NCBI GenBank assembly: GCA_050084515.1
Contig: CM114275.1
Location: 14,942,001-15,006,000, forward strand
From: Blasia pusilla
Lineage: Eukaryota; Marchantiophyta; Marchantiopsida; Blasiales
Direction of reading: 5' to 3'
DNA length: 64,000 nucleotides
Made by a program: the position numbers and the translations under genes. The notes below the pieces were generated by a model, which was not told the DNA's origin, searched no databases, and saw nothing but the letters and a program-made list of their open reading frames with translations. Positions 52,997-63,123 of the stretch are shown in pieces. Numbering within the stretch: position 1 is the first letter of the stretch; each line of letters starts with the position of its first letter.

Positions 52997-53939
52997 GTGA
53001 ATAGGAAACAGATACTCCTGACAGATTTTTACTGACAAGATGAGTTCGGTGGGTGACATTGTCTTACAAAATGGATCCAATTCTGTAACACATTCAATTC
53101 TGTTGCAATATGTTACCGGATTTGGGAAGCGTTTAGGGTCCTGGTACCCGTCGGAGTCCTGGTAACTCAGAAATTACCCGAAGCTAAGCGAAGCCTGCAG
53201 CCCGTCGGCATCGGATGGGTTGCACGCTTCTGCTAAACATTGTCAAAGCGAGCAACCCGTCGCTCTCCGACGAGTTGCTGGGATACCGCTCCTTCTTGCT
53301 CGAAGATGCCGGAGGCGTGCAAACCGTCTGTTCCCGACGAGTTCCGCAGGTGCCTCGCCTTTTAGCCCAAAGACGGCGAGGCGTGCAACCCGTCGCCGTC
53401 CAACGGGTTGCGCAAGGGCCTCGCTTTGTGGTGCGACCGGCCAGGACTCGGCGACGACTTGCACGGGAAGCCATCGTTCCTAACCCTTGATGAGGGAAGT
53501 GTGCAACTCAACAGTCTCCGACGGATTGCCCAAAATATGTCCCTTTCCCGTCCCAAACACAGCGGAGGCGCGCAACATGTCGGTCTCCAACGGGTTGCGC
53601 GGGTACCTCACGTTTTTTTCCAAAGACGACGGAGGCGCTCAACCCGTCGGTCTCCGACGGGTTGCTCGCGCACGTGGCGACGTACCCAGGATGGTGGAGG
53701 CGCGCAACATGTTGGTCTCTGACGGGTTGCGCGGGTACCTCGCGTTCTTTTCCGAAGACGACGGAGGCGCTCAACCCGTCGGTCTCCAAAGGGTTGCTCG
53801 CGCACGTGGCGACGTACCCAGGATGGCGGAGCCGCGCAACCTGTCGAACTCCGACGGGTTGCGATTTTTCACGTCCGGACTTCCGTAACATCCGGCACGT
53901 CGCCGTCGAAAGGATGACGGGACCCAACGGCTAGAAAAG

Positions 53940-53947
53940 TATAAATA
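53940..53947 (+). promoter_or_regulatory. TATA box of MULE-3 ORF2
   Basis: TATAAATA in the AAAAGTATAAATAGGGCAG context, 254 bp upstream of the ORF2 start. It now faces the ORF2-gypsy-1 fusion frame. Confidence 0.8.
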
Positions 53948-54200
53948 GGGCAGAGATCACTCATTTCCGGTTTCTCATTTCGCAATCTTCATTCCTCACT
54001 CCTCACTCTCCCGTGCAGCAGCTGATCAGATACGAAGGGGCATTTCACGCGGCGACACATCGCGAGTCGATAAGAGGGAACGAGAGCGAGACGGTTCGAC
54101 CAAGCGATATCGGGACGATTCGAGCTAACCATCAAGGCGAGACGAGCTCCCATCTCGACATCAGCAAGGCGATTGATCAAGGGATTCATCGTGGACATAG

Positions 54201-55145
54201 GTGGAGGCATTTCCGGCAAAAATGACGAGGAAAAAAACACAAGCCAACAAGTCTGGGAGCTTCACTCCCAAGTCCATTAGGACTCGTGCGTCAGCTTCTC
54301 CTAGGTCAGACATGGAGAAGGTGAAGGCGATTTCTGAGTGGGAACCCCCATCCACTGTAAAGGGGATGAGGAGGTTCATAGGTGCGGTGCAGTTTTATCG
54401 TACTTATGTGAAAAACTTTTCGGGAATTGTTAGACCTCTCACGGATTGGACAGCAAAGTTTGCCAACACGACTTGGACCCAAGAAGTTAATGAGGCATTC
54501 AACCGAGTGAAGCAGATTCTATCGCAGGAACCAGTGTTGAAGCTGCCGGAGTTTGACAAACCGTTCGAAGTGCATACCGATGCTAGTGATTTCGCGGTTG
54601 CAGGAATGTTGGTGCAAGAAGGAGACCGGTGGCATATGAGAGCAAGAAGCTTAGCGATCATGAAAGGAGATGGCCTACTCATGAAAGAGTTGTCCGCGGT
54701 GGTACATTGCTCGAGGAAGTGGCGGCATTATCTAGGGCTCCACAGGACTCGAGTATTCACCGATAATATATCACTCAAGTATTTTGAGACCCAGGATCGA
54801 GTGACACCGAAACAACTGCGATGGCATGATACCTTGGCGCTGATGAATGTTGAGTTAATTCACAAGCCTAGTAAAGATAATGTGATTCCAGATGCGTTAA
54901 GTCGCAAGGAGGAATACATGCCATCGACGACACAGGTCTTGAGAGCAATGTTCCCTAAAGAAACAGATCTGGAAAGAAGGATTCGTGAAGGATATATGAA
55001 GGATGCTCAAGCAAGGGAATACCTGAGGAAGTTGAAGCAGGGTGAGAAGGTGGCCAACATAAGTTTGAGGCACGGTTTACTAAGGTTCAAACAGAGTAGG
55101 ATCTATGTAGGGCAAGGCTGGATGCGAACCAAGGTGTTAGCGTAA
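54201..55145 (+). CDS. Chimeric frame: MULE ORF2 N-terminus fused to gypsy-1 RT-RNase H
   Basis: 315-codon uninterrupted frame. The first about 36 residues are the basic ORF2 tail (MTRKKTQANKSGSFTPKSIR). At about 54305-54310 it passes without a stop into gypsy-1 from just after the YIDD palm. It carries the RT thumb (EWEPPSTVKGMRRFIG), RNase H with TDAS, KELSAVV and FTDN catalytic residues, the DALSR end motif and the integrase N-terminal linker. It retains the ORF2 TATA box and leader upstream. The palm is missing, so no polymerase activity is expected; RNase H residues are present. The junction has a few bases of possible microhomology (TC/AGACAT). Confidence 0.85.
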   Translation: MEAFPAKMTRKKTQANKSGSFTPKSIRTRASASPRSDMEKVKAISEWEPPSTVKGMRRFIGAVQFYRTYVKNFSGIVRPLTDWTAKFANTTWTQEVNEAFNRVKQILSQEPVLKLPEFDKPFEVHTDASDFAVAGMLVQEGDRWHMRARSLAIMKGDGLLMKELSAVVHCSRKWRHYLGLHRTRVFTDNISLKYFETQDRVTPKQLRWHDTLALMNVELIHKPSKDNVIPDALSRKEEYMPSTTQVLRAMFPKETDLERRIREGYMKDAQAREYLRKLKQGEKVANISLRHGLLRFKQSRIYVGQGWMRTKVLA

Positions 55146-55160
55146 TGTCACGACGGGCCC

Positions 55161-55568
55161 TTGGCAGGACATAAAGGAGAGAAATCTACGCTAGTTGTTC
55201 TGTCGAAGCGGTTCTTTTGGCCCAACATGAAAGAGGATGTTGCTCAATATGTGAAGACCTGTGTGACCTGCCAAGCAAATAGAGTCTCTTATGATAAGGA
55301 ACAGGGCTTGCTGCATCCCTTGCCGGTCCCAGAAGGACCCTTGCAAAGTGTGAGTATGGATTTCATCACGAGTCTTCCGGAATCTGAGGGATACAATGCT
55401 ATACTTGTGATTGTTGATCGGTTTAGCAAGTTGGATTCCGCAACGGCGTATACGACGGCGCAACTAGTCCTCGATAGCTGGTGGCGTGCTCATGGTTTGC
55501 CGAGGAGCATTGTTTCAGATCGGGATCCAAAGTTTACCAGTGCTTTTTGGAAGCACTTGAAGGTTTAA
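55161..55568 (+). pseudogene. gypsy-1 integrase (right copy)
   Basis: 135 residues. Holds HKG and C-x-x-C (CVTCQANR) of the zinc finger, SMDFITSLP with the first catalytic Asp, VIVDRFSKL, and VSDRDPKFTS with the second Asp. It is separated from the fusion frame by a stop at 55145. The third catalytic region, near 55605, is frameshifted and reads GQMKR, so Glu is not visible in frame. Confidence 0.85.
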
Positions 55569-55678
55569 GACCAAGCTGAGTTTCAGTACGGCTTTCCACC
55601 TGACGGATGGACAGATGAAAAGGTAAACTCTATCGTGAATCAAGATTTAAGGAATTATGTCGTCTTTGATCAACGCGA

Positions 55679-56188
55679 TTGGGTCAGTGGTCGAGCATGG
55701 CGGAATCTTGCTACAACTCGACCAAGCATTCTCCAACCGGAGAATCTCCGTTTCTCCTGGCAAATGGACCAGAGCCAGAAGGGCCTCTTGACCTAGCCCT
55801 TTCGAAGGGTACTACATTGGCACGAACACGACAAGTTTACGGCGAAGGTTTGTTGGTAGAGATGCGAGAACAAGAAGAGCACGCGAGGCGAAGTCTTGCA
55901 AAGGCTCAAATGAGGTACGTTAAGCATGCTAACAAGAGTGGGCGCCAAAGCACGATTCCAAATTGGAGAACAAGTGTGGTTGAGTGTAAAGAATCTCACT
56001 CTTCCGAAAGAGTTGTCTGTCGCCCGCCAAGTATCTTTGGACCGTATGTGATTGTGGCAAACTCGTTTGAGGATGTGTATACGTTGAGGCTACCGGACGA
56101 GTTCAAGATTCACCTGACCTTTCATGTGTCATTGTTGAAGAAATATCTTCAAGATAATGGACGCGTTCGAGCGCGGCAATGGTGGTGA
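55679..56188 (+). pseudogene. gypsy-1 integrase C-terminal region (right copy)
   Basis: 169 residues matching the part between core and chromodomain: NSTKHSPTGESPFLL and, further on, a K..MRYVKHANK helix and FGPYVIVANSFEDVYTLRLP. The frame shifts near 55970 and the chromodomain follows in the next frame. Confidence 0.8.
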
Positions 56189-56396
56189 GACCGCACCGGT
56201 CATCGTAAATGAAGAGCCGGAGTTTGAGGTGGAGACCATCTTACGTTCGAGGCGTCGGGCCAACAAGTATGAATACTTGGTAAAATGGAAGGGCTACCAT
56301 GTGAAGGAGGCGACTTGGATTGCGGAGGCGGATTTGGAACACGCCCAAGAGTTGTTGCGTGACTTCAAGCGAACACAAGCAAAGCACATACGTTAG
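56157..56396 (+). CDS. gypsy-1 chromodomain (right copy)
   Basis: Carries FEVETILRSRR, YEYLVKWKGY and TWIAEADLEHA, nearly identical to 27426-27610. As in chromoviruses it ends the polyprotein. It is likely to bind methylated H3 in the intact family. Confidence 0.88.
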   Translation: MDAFERGNGGETAPVIVNEEPEFEVETILRSRRRANKYEYLVKWKGYHVKEATWIAEADLEHAQELLRDFKRTQAKHIR

Positions 56397-57072
56397 TACG
56401 AGGAGAAGCTAGAGACATGACTTGTAACCAGTGGAATCTTGGGCCGAAGGCCGTTGTAACTAGAATATGCTAGTGTTGCAATAAAGGAGTATATGGATTT
56501 GGAGATTCGATACTAGTGTTGATTGCAATTTATATGTGGTAGTGCATGGCTATGAGTCGTTCATCATAGGCTTAGAATGTACGACAAGAGGACAGACAAG
56601 GAGTATTTGAGGTGAGAGCTCGTATGTGGATAAGCACCTAGAACAGGACCTTGTGTTAGATTACACTCGGGTTCGCCCTAGCATCGGCGGGGCAGATGAA
56701 GTCTGTCTTGGGGCTTGGGATGATCTTACTTGTGGCCACATAAGTAAACTTAGTGACGCGCCTAAGTCAAATACGAGAGCGACCCAAAAGTAGTACGATT
56801 TGTGGACCAGGTAAACACGTGTGATGTTTACAGTAATGAGTTAACAGAGTCTAAGGTTGCACACTTAGTTAGCTTATTTGATAGGTTAGTTCCTTGGAAC
56901 TAGTCCAGGCTTATCAAAGAGGAGAGGCTAATAATTATAAGTGGGGCAAAGCGAAAACTAGAGACTAAGAGGAATTGCGAGTTAGCCACGAGAACACAAT
57001 TCAATGTCAAGGGTAGGCTGCCCAGGAGACTTGACATAACAAAGGTTTGCGTTGATGAGGGCATCAACCTCT
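56397..57072 (+). other. gypsy-1 3' untranslated region (right copy)
   Basis: Aligns with 26749-27425 in reverse orientation. No gene or notable structure. Confidence 0.7.
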
Positions 57073-57086
57073 AAAAGAGGAGTGAG

Positions 57087-58090
57087 TGTCACGACCCTCA
57101 TGACCAAACAAGTGCCAAGCGGAACATCGGAACATTAGCGGGCTCACGTTAAGATGGTTTGCACGTTGGAGTTGTCTCAAAAGAGGAGACAAGAGACGAG
57201 ATGCGAGCGAGGAGTCGCGTTTCAGGTGTTATGGTCGCAACTGAGAAACCTGGACCAAACGCGGAATAAGACTTGAAAGAAGTCGAGTCTAGGAAGTGGG
57301 TTGCCAAAGGAAAGATCCGGATTTGGAACGCCACTAGCGTTTGAAAGTTTCCGACTGTATTTAGGGCCATAACTTTTAGCGCCAAGATGCGTTTGGAGCA
57401 AATAAGGGTGCGTTGGAAAGCTTATGGAGAGTCAGTCCGAACGCACCAAAGATCGCTGCAAATGCATAAGCAGCGGCCGAGATACAACCCGAAAACGACT
57501 GTAAGTGGAGTCGGGTTGAGGGCCACAATGAAGGGCCCGACCCTCTTTTCCCAAAGGGGAGGGGTTATTGGAGAACCCTAGAAGTACTAGTAAGGGGGAA
57601 GGTCTCCGAGAGTGCTTGGAACCCAAACCCCACTTTGGGCGCCGCGGGGCGGCTCAAGGGCGTGGAACGGAACGCGAGTTTGGGGGTTGGGTTGGAAAAC
57701 TTGCACGAAGTCCATTGAGGCGATTTTAGACATCCCTCTTGGATTCCACCCCGCGACTCAATTACTTGGCTCTCGCTTCGGAACTCACCCGAGGACCGTT
57801 GAACAGTTGGGATCGCTAGGCGCGCAAGTGCCGTTTCAGATCCCTGGACTAACCAGGAAGTCTGTTCCAAGTCTTGAAGGACTTGCCATGTTTTGGAAGC
57901 TAGGAACTAAGGAAGGTTGAGCTTGATGAGACGCCGAGTTGAGGACTTGGTGGGTTGGAACGCCGGTTGGCCCAAACCCGACTTACAAGAGCGCGTGTTT
58001 GGGTGCAGATCGGCGATGAGTTCGTGATCTACTGAATGCACGCTTCCGCAACACTAAAGATTGACGTTCAAGGAGAGTAGGGGCGCGACA
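57087..58090 (+). repeat. gypsy-1 right copy, complete 3' LTR
   Basis: 1004 bp, starting TGTCACGACC after the polypurine tract and ending GGGCGCGACA. It confirms the LTR length inferred for the left copy (993 bp). Confidence 0.93.
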
Positions 58091-59985
58091 ATTGCGGTAC
58101 TCAACGGTGGCCGCCCCCAACAACGTGCTCGACACATGCCCCTCTTGAGCATCAACAATAGGAGTCATTGCATAGACTTCTCCCATCGCCCTCCGTGCTT
58201 GCACACCAACAACATCACCAACTCTCCAAGAACTTTGATGAGGACCAATCGATGGGGTCCTCATTGCTTTGGACATCGTGAAAGATTGAGGAAGCCTAGT
58301 CTGTTTTCTAGCTTCCCCTCGTTGTGGATCCAACTTTGCAGCTGCTCCACACGTCACAACTAGGGCAACCTCCATCTAGACAACCCAGCACATCCAACCA
58401 GGATCCTCCATATCTGTGGCTGCTCCATATGATGTCGATGCCACGGATCCGGCATCGGGTAATCTCAATGCCATAGCGGCAATCTGCTCATGTAGTTGTT
58501 GTATCTGAGCACCCATCCCAGCCTCATGTTCCGCGTCTCCCTTGGTACCTCTAGGTGGTGGTCCTCTACCTCCTCCATGGGTAGCTCCACCACCGTGTCG
58601 GCCAACTCTAGCTCCTCGTCCCCCAACGGGACCACCTGGTGCACGATCTCTAGGCCCACTTGGACCGGCTACTCGCTCTGGTGCCCTCTCTGGCCCTCGG
58701 TCTGAACGTAACTCAGAATGTTAATTGAAACACTTGGTGTATGTATGACCATACCTCTAACAATAGTCACAATGATAACCTCCTGGTCCAGCACCATCCC
58801 CTCCTCCATGCTGAGGCACACGTCCATGACCCTGACGAGTGCAATCCCGCTAATGATGGGCTCCACCACATGACCAACAAGTAATAGTAGATGGCTGCTG
58901 CTGAGCCGCATATGAAGGCGTAGGTCTCAGGTGCACGGCCTCCCGGTATCTTCCCTGAGCTCGTGGTGCCACAGTCAACCTATCTCGAAGTCCACATTGG
59001 TGCACAGGTGGTGTAGCCAATTGTGACTGCTGGTGGCGAGAACCCATGGTGGCTACGCTCTCCTCCGCCATGTTGCGCTCAATATTCTTGGCAGTCCTAA
59101 AAACATCTCTCAACATAGGGGAGGTGTTCATAAGAAGCACCCCCTCCCGCACCCGTGTCCGGATGGTCTGGTCCAGCATCGCGTACCTTGACTGGATAGC
59201 CTGAGCCTCTGTCATCCCTTGAGTGACGTTGATCAACCGGCGCAACAGAGTGTGAGCCTCACGCAAACTCTCATCGCGAGTCCTCTGGAAGTCGTGGATG
59301 CTCCGCAACTTCTCTGTCCGTACCCCTTGGTAGCTTGCCCTCAACTCAACAAAGAGCTCAACCACAGGGTTGAACCTGGGACAAATGTGACTAGATGGTG
59401 CAACTGCTCCAGTGCGAGTGACCCCTCCTAAAATGTCACTAGTGGAAGAGGAAGTAGCCTCTCCTAACTCCTCCTCCTCACTGGGAATGGCTTCGTCCAT
59501 GACACATAATGTGGGTCATAGTAGAGCCTCCATGCCTTGATCACACATGCATATCTCTGAGAGAACTCATGGAAATCGTCCATGGGCGCCCCCTCTAAAC
59601 GCTCAATCATACCGTTCCATGCTGTAAACAAGTTGAACTCTTTAGAATTCCTAGCCCGGTGGGAATCGCACCAACTCCTAAACTCTGCTATGAAATCGTG
59701 CAACTCACTTGTGCCTACTACACTTAAAAACCTACGCGGTCCTCTATCCCGATCGTTCATCTCGTACACCCAACTGGTAGGACCACTCACAATGTGAGGC
59801 GATGTGCTCACAAACTCCTCTACATCCTCCCCCTCGTCTGACGATGACATAGAAGGAGGTGGAGGTGGTCCCTCATGTGGAGACCATGGGCACCTCGCGC
59901 CACTCCCCGTAAAACCTCTAGAGCTACTCTCGGGTTCACCACCTTGCCTCCCAAAGTCCTGAATGGACGCCGTGATGACCGTCAT
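58091..59985 (-). pseudogene. gypsy-2 Gag (right copy)
   Basis: Starts with MTVITASIQDFG at 59985. The first 173 residues include LFTAWNGMIERLEGAPMDDFHEFSQRY, a capsid-like motif. The second frame (59500-58850, 216 residues) has ELRASYQGVRTEKLRSIHDF, then RDVFRTAKNIERNM, and reaches the CWSCGGAHH knuckle. A second knuckle lies near 58740-58780 in another frame. It then decays towards the gypsy-1 junction. Confidence 0.78.
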
Positions 59986-61850
59986 GCCCCTCTCACCCGA
60001 TCATTTTCAACCTCGCAAGTAGTCCCTCAATCTCTCATCCCAAACATGCGGCACTCGATCTACACTCTCCCTCCCCGAGACGTGTAACGTACGGCAACAT
60101 GCGGCGTGGTGTGGCATATCGACTAGGCTATCATCTCATCGACAACCTACCCTCAACTCCGAACATCCCACAGAGGTCCTTGTCCCCTAAACCACATACA
60201 TGAATGATGCTCTCAGCATCCACACAACCCAATGTCCCCAAATAAACTACCCAAATCCCAGAATCCCTCACACGTGTAGGGTAAAGGAGTAGAATGGGTA
60301 ACCTGATCACATGTCCATGTCGCTCCTCAACAACTGCAAATCTCGACCCCAACTCGGTTGTGAAGACAACTCCTCCAATCAGCAAGTCGTACTCCTCTTG
60401 TACTGATGCTGCTCAACCTTCTCGATGTGCGGTGTAGGTCGAGCGGTCCGGTGCAGCACTGGCGACACGGAACGGCTACAAATAGCGTGGCACTCTGGAA
60501 TGGGATGCGGCACTCGGCGGCATACCCTCCTCAATGAGCAATTCACACGCTCTGCTCCTTAGTGAAGGAGCGGTTCCGCGATCGAGACGGTACGGTGGAG
60601 CCACGAGCGGCACGGCGCAGCAATCGGCAGCACGTTGCGGCTACGAGCGTCACGGCACGATACTCGATCGTCATCCAGCGGCTACCAATCACAATATAGC
60701 AGCATGAAATCAAAACTCAAACACCGTAACCGGAGGTCATCTGCTATCACTGGTTGATGACGACATTGCAATGACGGTGGCGGCCAAAACAAAGTACGTG
60801 GTGGGGACGCAAGTCTGAGAATCAACGAACGTTGTGGAAGACGCTCCACTCCGTAATGGTGGCAATGGCAACCAAAGGGTGGACAACGGACGGTGGACCG
60901 TTGATGGTGACGGCCGACCGGTGACATTGACGATTGACCATTGATGTTGACAGTTGACCATTTATGGTAATGGTTGACCATCAACGGCAGATCGTTGAAG
61001 GTGAATATGACGGTGACAGCCGCCGGAGTAGTGCCTGGTTTAGGGTTTGAACAATTTAAACCTAAAAATCGCTTAGCAATGGCAGTTTTGCAAGATTGAC
61101 CATAACTTTTTGCTTGCAACTCCAAATTGCGCACTGATTGTTGCACAGCGTGCACAACTTGGGCTACACTCACAAGGCAAGGGACCATAGCTCCACCGCC
61201 TTATGCCTAGAGGTTCAACAAAGAGAGAATGAGCTCTCAATCTCTCTCTCTCTCTCTTGGAGGTATACCCCCTTCCCTCTCCCAAGCCCTCTCAACGGTA
61301 ACCTATGATTGCAAGTCACCTCCTTGGCTCTTGACATGCTGTAACGGGTCAAGGTTCACTTCCTAAAGTGGAAATTCAACTATCCCCAATATGGAAACTT
61401 ACCTTAAATAGTAAGTTTCTCTATATGGCTCCAAATGAGCCGAAACGAAGGGGAAACCTACTCTCTCAGGTTTCCTGGGGCCTCAACAAGTTATCCTCAA
61501 CCTCTTGGGCATGTCCTCCACTACTTGTGTAGGCGCTTTGCTAGATCCCACCGATCTATCCTAACAGTCATGATAGCTGTCGTGCGCATACACATCGCTA
61601 CACAACATACATCGCTGTCATCGAACACACACACGATCTCATGCTAACTCATGACATGCATACATAGAGGCAAGAAGTACCAAAATATCTCCAATCGCCC
61701 CCAGTCAACATGTCATCCTCGACCTCTTGGGCCTGTCCCGGGGCCTCAATAGGTCATCCTCGACCTCCTAGGCTTGTCCTCCACTACTCGTGCAGACGTT
61801 CTGCTAGATCCCACCGATCTATCCTAACAGTTGTGACAAGAGAGATGATG
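59986..61850 (-). repeat. gypsy-2 LTR and leader region (right copy)
   Basis: Non-coding. A GTTGACCATTGATGTTGAC-type repeat lies at 60895-60990, where the left copy has a similar GATGGTGAC repeat. A 100-bp block containing CTAGATCCCACCGATCTATC occurs twice (61535 and 61800). Ends not defined. Confidence 0.55.
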
Positions 61851-61979
61851 AACTCTTGTTCACTTTCATGACTAATTGTTGATAATAACATTTCCATCTT
61901 TACATTTTTTTTTGAAAAAATGTGGTTAGTTTTTCCCCCAAAGTGGTGCACTTCTTACTCTCTTTTAAAATTGTTTTGC

Positions 61980-62604
61980 GGGGGCTGGTATTTTGGCAAG
62001 AGAGAGGAAGAGAGGACAGTCTCTCTTAAAAAAAAAAGGCACAAAAGGGAAAAAAACCAAAACTCTCTTCAAAAAATATGAAGATTATGGATAATAAGTG
62101 AGTTATGTTTTTGGAGATTCTTTTTTAAGAGAGGAAACTTAGTGCTATCCGTAGGAATCCAATGGGTTGCAATTTTTGGGTTTTTTTTTTGGTTAAAGAA
62201 AATTTTCCATTTTTTTGGGCTTTTTAAAAATGTTTGCAACCCGTCGGAGTCTTACGGGTTGCTTTCTAGGCATCATGGCGACCCGTCAGAGTCCGATGGG
62301 TTGCAAACGTTAAAAAAACCCAAAAAAATGAAAAATTTTCTTAACAAAAAAAAAACTAGAAAATTTGCAACCCGTCGGATTTTGATGGGTTGAAAAGGTA
62401 AAAAAAAGTACCCCAAAAAAATCCTTTTTTTTTTTTACCACCAACTTTTTTTTGGAAAAAATTTGCCTTTTCAACTTGTCAAAACTTTCCTCGCTCGAAC
62501 CTGTCGAAAACTCTCTTCAAACCAAGAGAGACTTAGGGGTTTCCAATGTCTTCCTCTCTCCTCTCTTCCTCTCTTCCTCTCTCTTGCCAAAATACCAGCC
62601 CCCC
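61980..62604. mobile_element. Short non-autonomous MULE-like element with terminal inverted repeats
   Basis: The left end reads GGGGGCTGGTATTTTGGC followed by AAGAGAGAGGAAGAGAGG (61980-62016). The right end is the exact complement of this for about 35 bp (62570-62604). The interior has no gene but carries three palindromes (about 62232-62258, 62278-62303, 62366-62390). It looks like a deleted relative of the giant MULE. No 9-bp target duplication is obvious. It lies in DNA adjoining the transposase intron of MULE-4. Confidence 0.8.
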
Positions 62605-63123
62605 TCGAATTCTGACCGGTTGCAATATGAATTTTGGAAAAAAGAACTTGCAACTTGTCGGATTCCTATGGGTTGCGAGAAATTAAGTCAAAAAGACTAT
62701 ATGTAACTCATATGATTTTGATAGTTTGCCTAAGGAAATTTCATGAAAACAACAACTAGCAACCCGTCGGATTGTGACGGGTTGCAACATGAAATTTCTT
62801 GCAGGCAAGTAGCAACCTGTCGGATTCCGACGGGTTGCAAGTAGAACTTTTTCGCAAAAAAACTTCTTGCAACCCGTCGAAATCCGATGGGTTGCAAGCC
62901 GTCGGGTATCTTCGTATTATACGAACAAAATGGTTTGAACATTATTGATTTTGCAACCCAGCGGATTCAAGCAGGTTGCATTCTGATGCAACCTGTCCGT
63001 TCTGACGGGTTGCTTAACCTATACATTTTGCAACCCGTCAGATTTCGATGGGTTGCAACCTCACACTTGGACCACATACTTGGAGACTTGCAGCCTCACA
63101 CTTGGAGAAACTGTTGAAGTCAC
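62605..63123 (-). repeat. MULE-4 transposase intron remnant with palindromes
   Basis: Donor CAG|GTGACT at 63123. Seven to eight palindromes lie between 62640 and 63060, with arms of GCAACCCGTCGG type and centres ATT, TTG, AAA (for example 62759-62785, 62813-62838, 62870-62895, 63028-63056). No acceptor is found, because the intron is interrupted to the left. Confidence 0.75.

Larger units (their letters stand above)
52933..53960. repeat. MULE-3 bidirectional promoter spacer
   Basis: Between transposase TATAAATT (52989-52996, minus) and ORF2 TATAAATA (53940-53947, plus) lie about eleven palindromes at 53140-53865. Most are on a 60-66 bp period (for example 53253-53278, 53387-53412, 53512-53537, 53573-53598, 53638-53664, 53770-53796, 53837-53862). 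The spacers match those of MULE-1 and MULE-2 in inverse orientation. Confidence 0.88.
48516..54305. mobile_element. MULE-3: inverted giant MULE, ORF2 end missing
   Basis: The transposase runs leftwards (52932 to 48826) and ORF2 starts rightwards at 54201. They are divided by the promoter spacer with palindromes (53140-53865). It is the only copy with a transposase covering both ends, although with a stop in exon 1 and frameshifts. ORF2 is cut after about 36 codons by a join to gypsy-1. The right terminus (48516) faces that of MULE-2 across gypsy-2. Confidence 0.8.
54310..58090 (+). mobile_element. gypsy-1 right copy, 5'-truncated, with full 3' LTR
   Basis: Matches the left copy in opposite orientation, from the RT thumb through the chromodomain, polypurine tract (57073-57086) and complete 3' LTR (57087-58090). 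The 5' LTR, gag, protease and RT palm are missing. Coding parts are better preserved than in the left copy. The right flank begins ATTGC within gypsy-2 gag DNA. Confidence 0.92.
58091..61850 (-). mobile_element. gypsy-2 right copy: gag and leader/LTR only
   Basis: Aligns with 42360-46440. Gag lies at 59985-58091 and the leader/LTR region at 59986-61850 on the minus strand. The protease, DNMT and pol are absent because gypsy-1 abuts it at 58090. A block near 61480-61575 is repeated at 61735-61835. Confidence 0.75.

Noticed and set aside
54201-54310. A complete third ORF2 gene
   Set aside because: Only about 36 codons are ORF2; the rest of the frame is gypsy-1 RT and RNase H.
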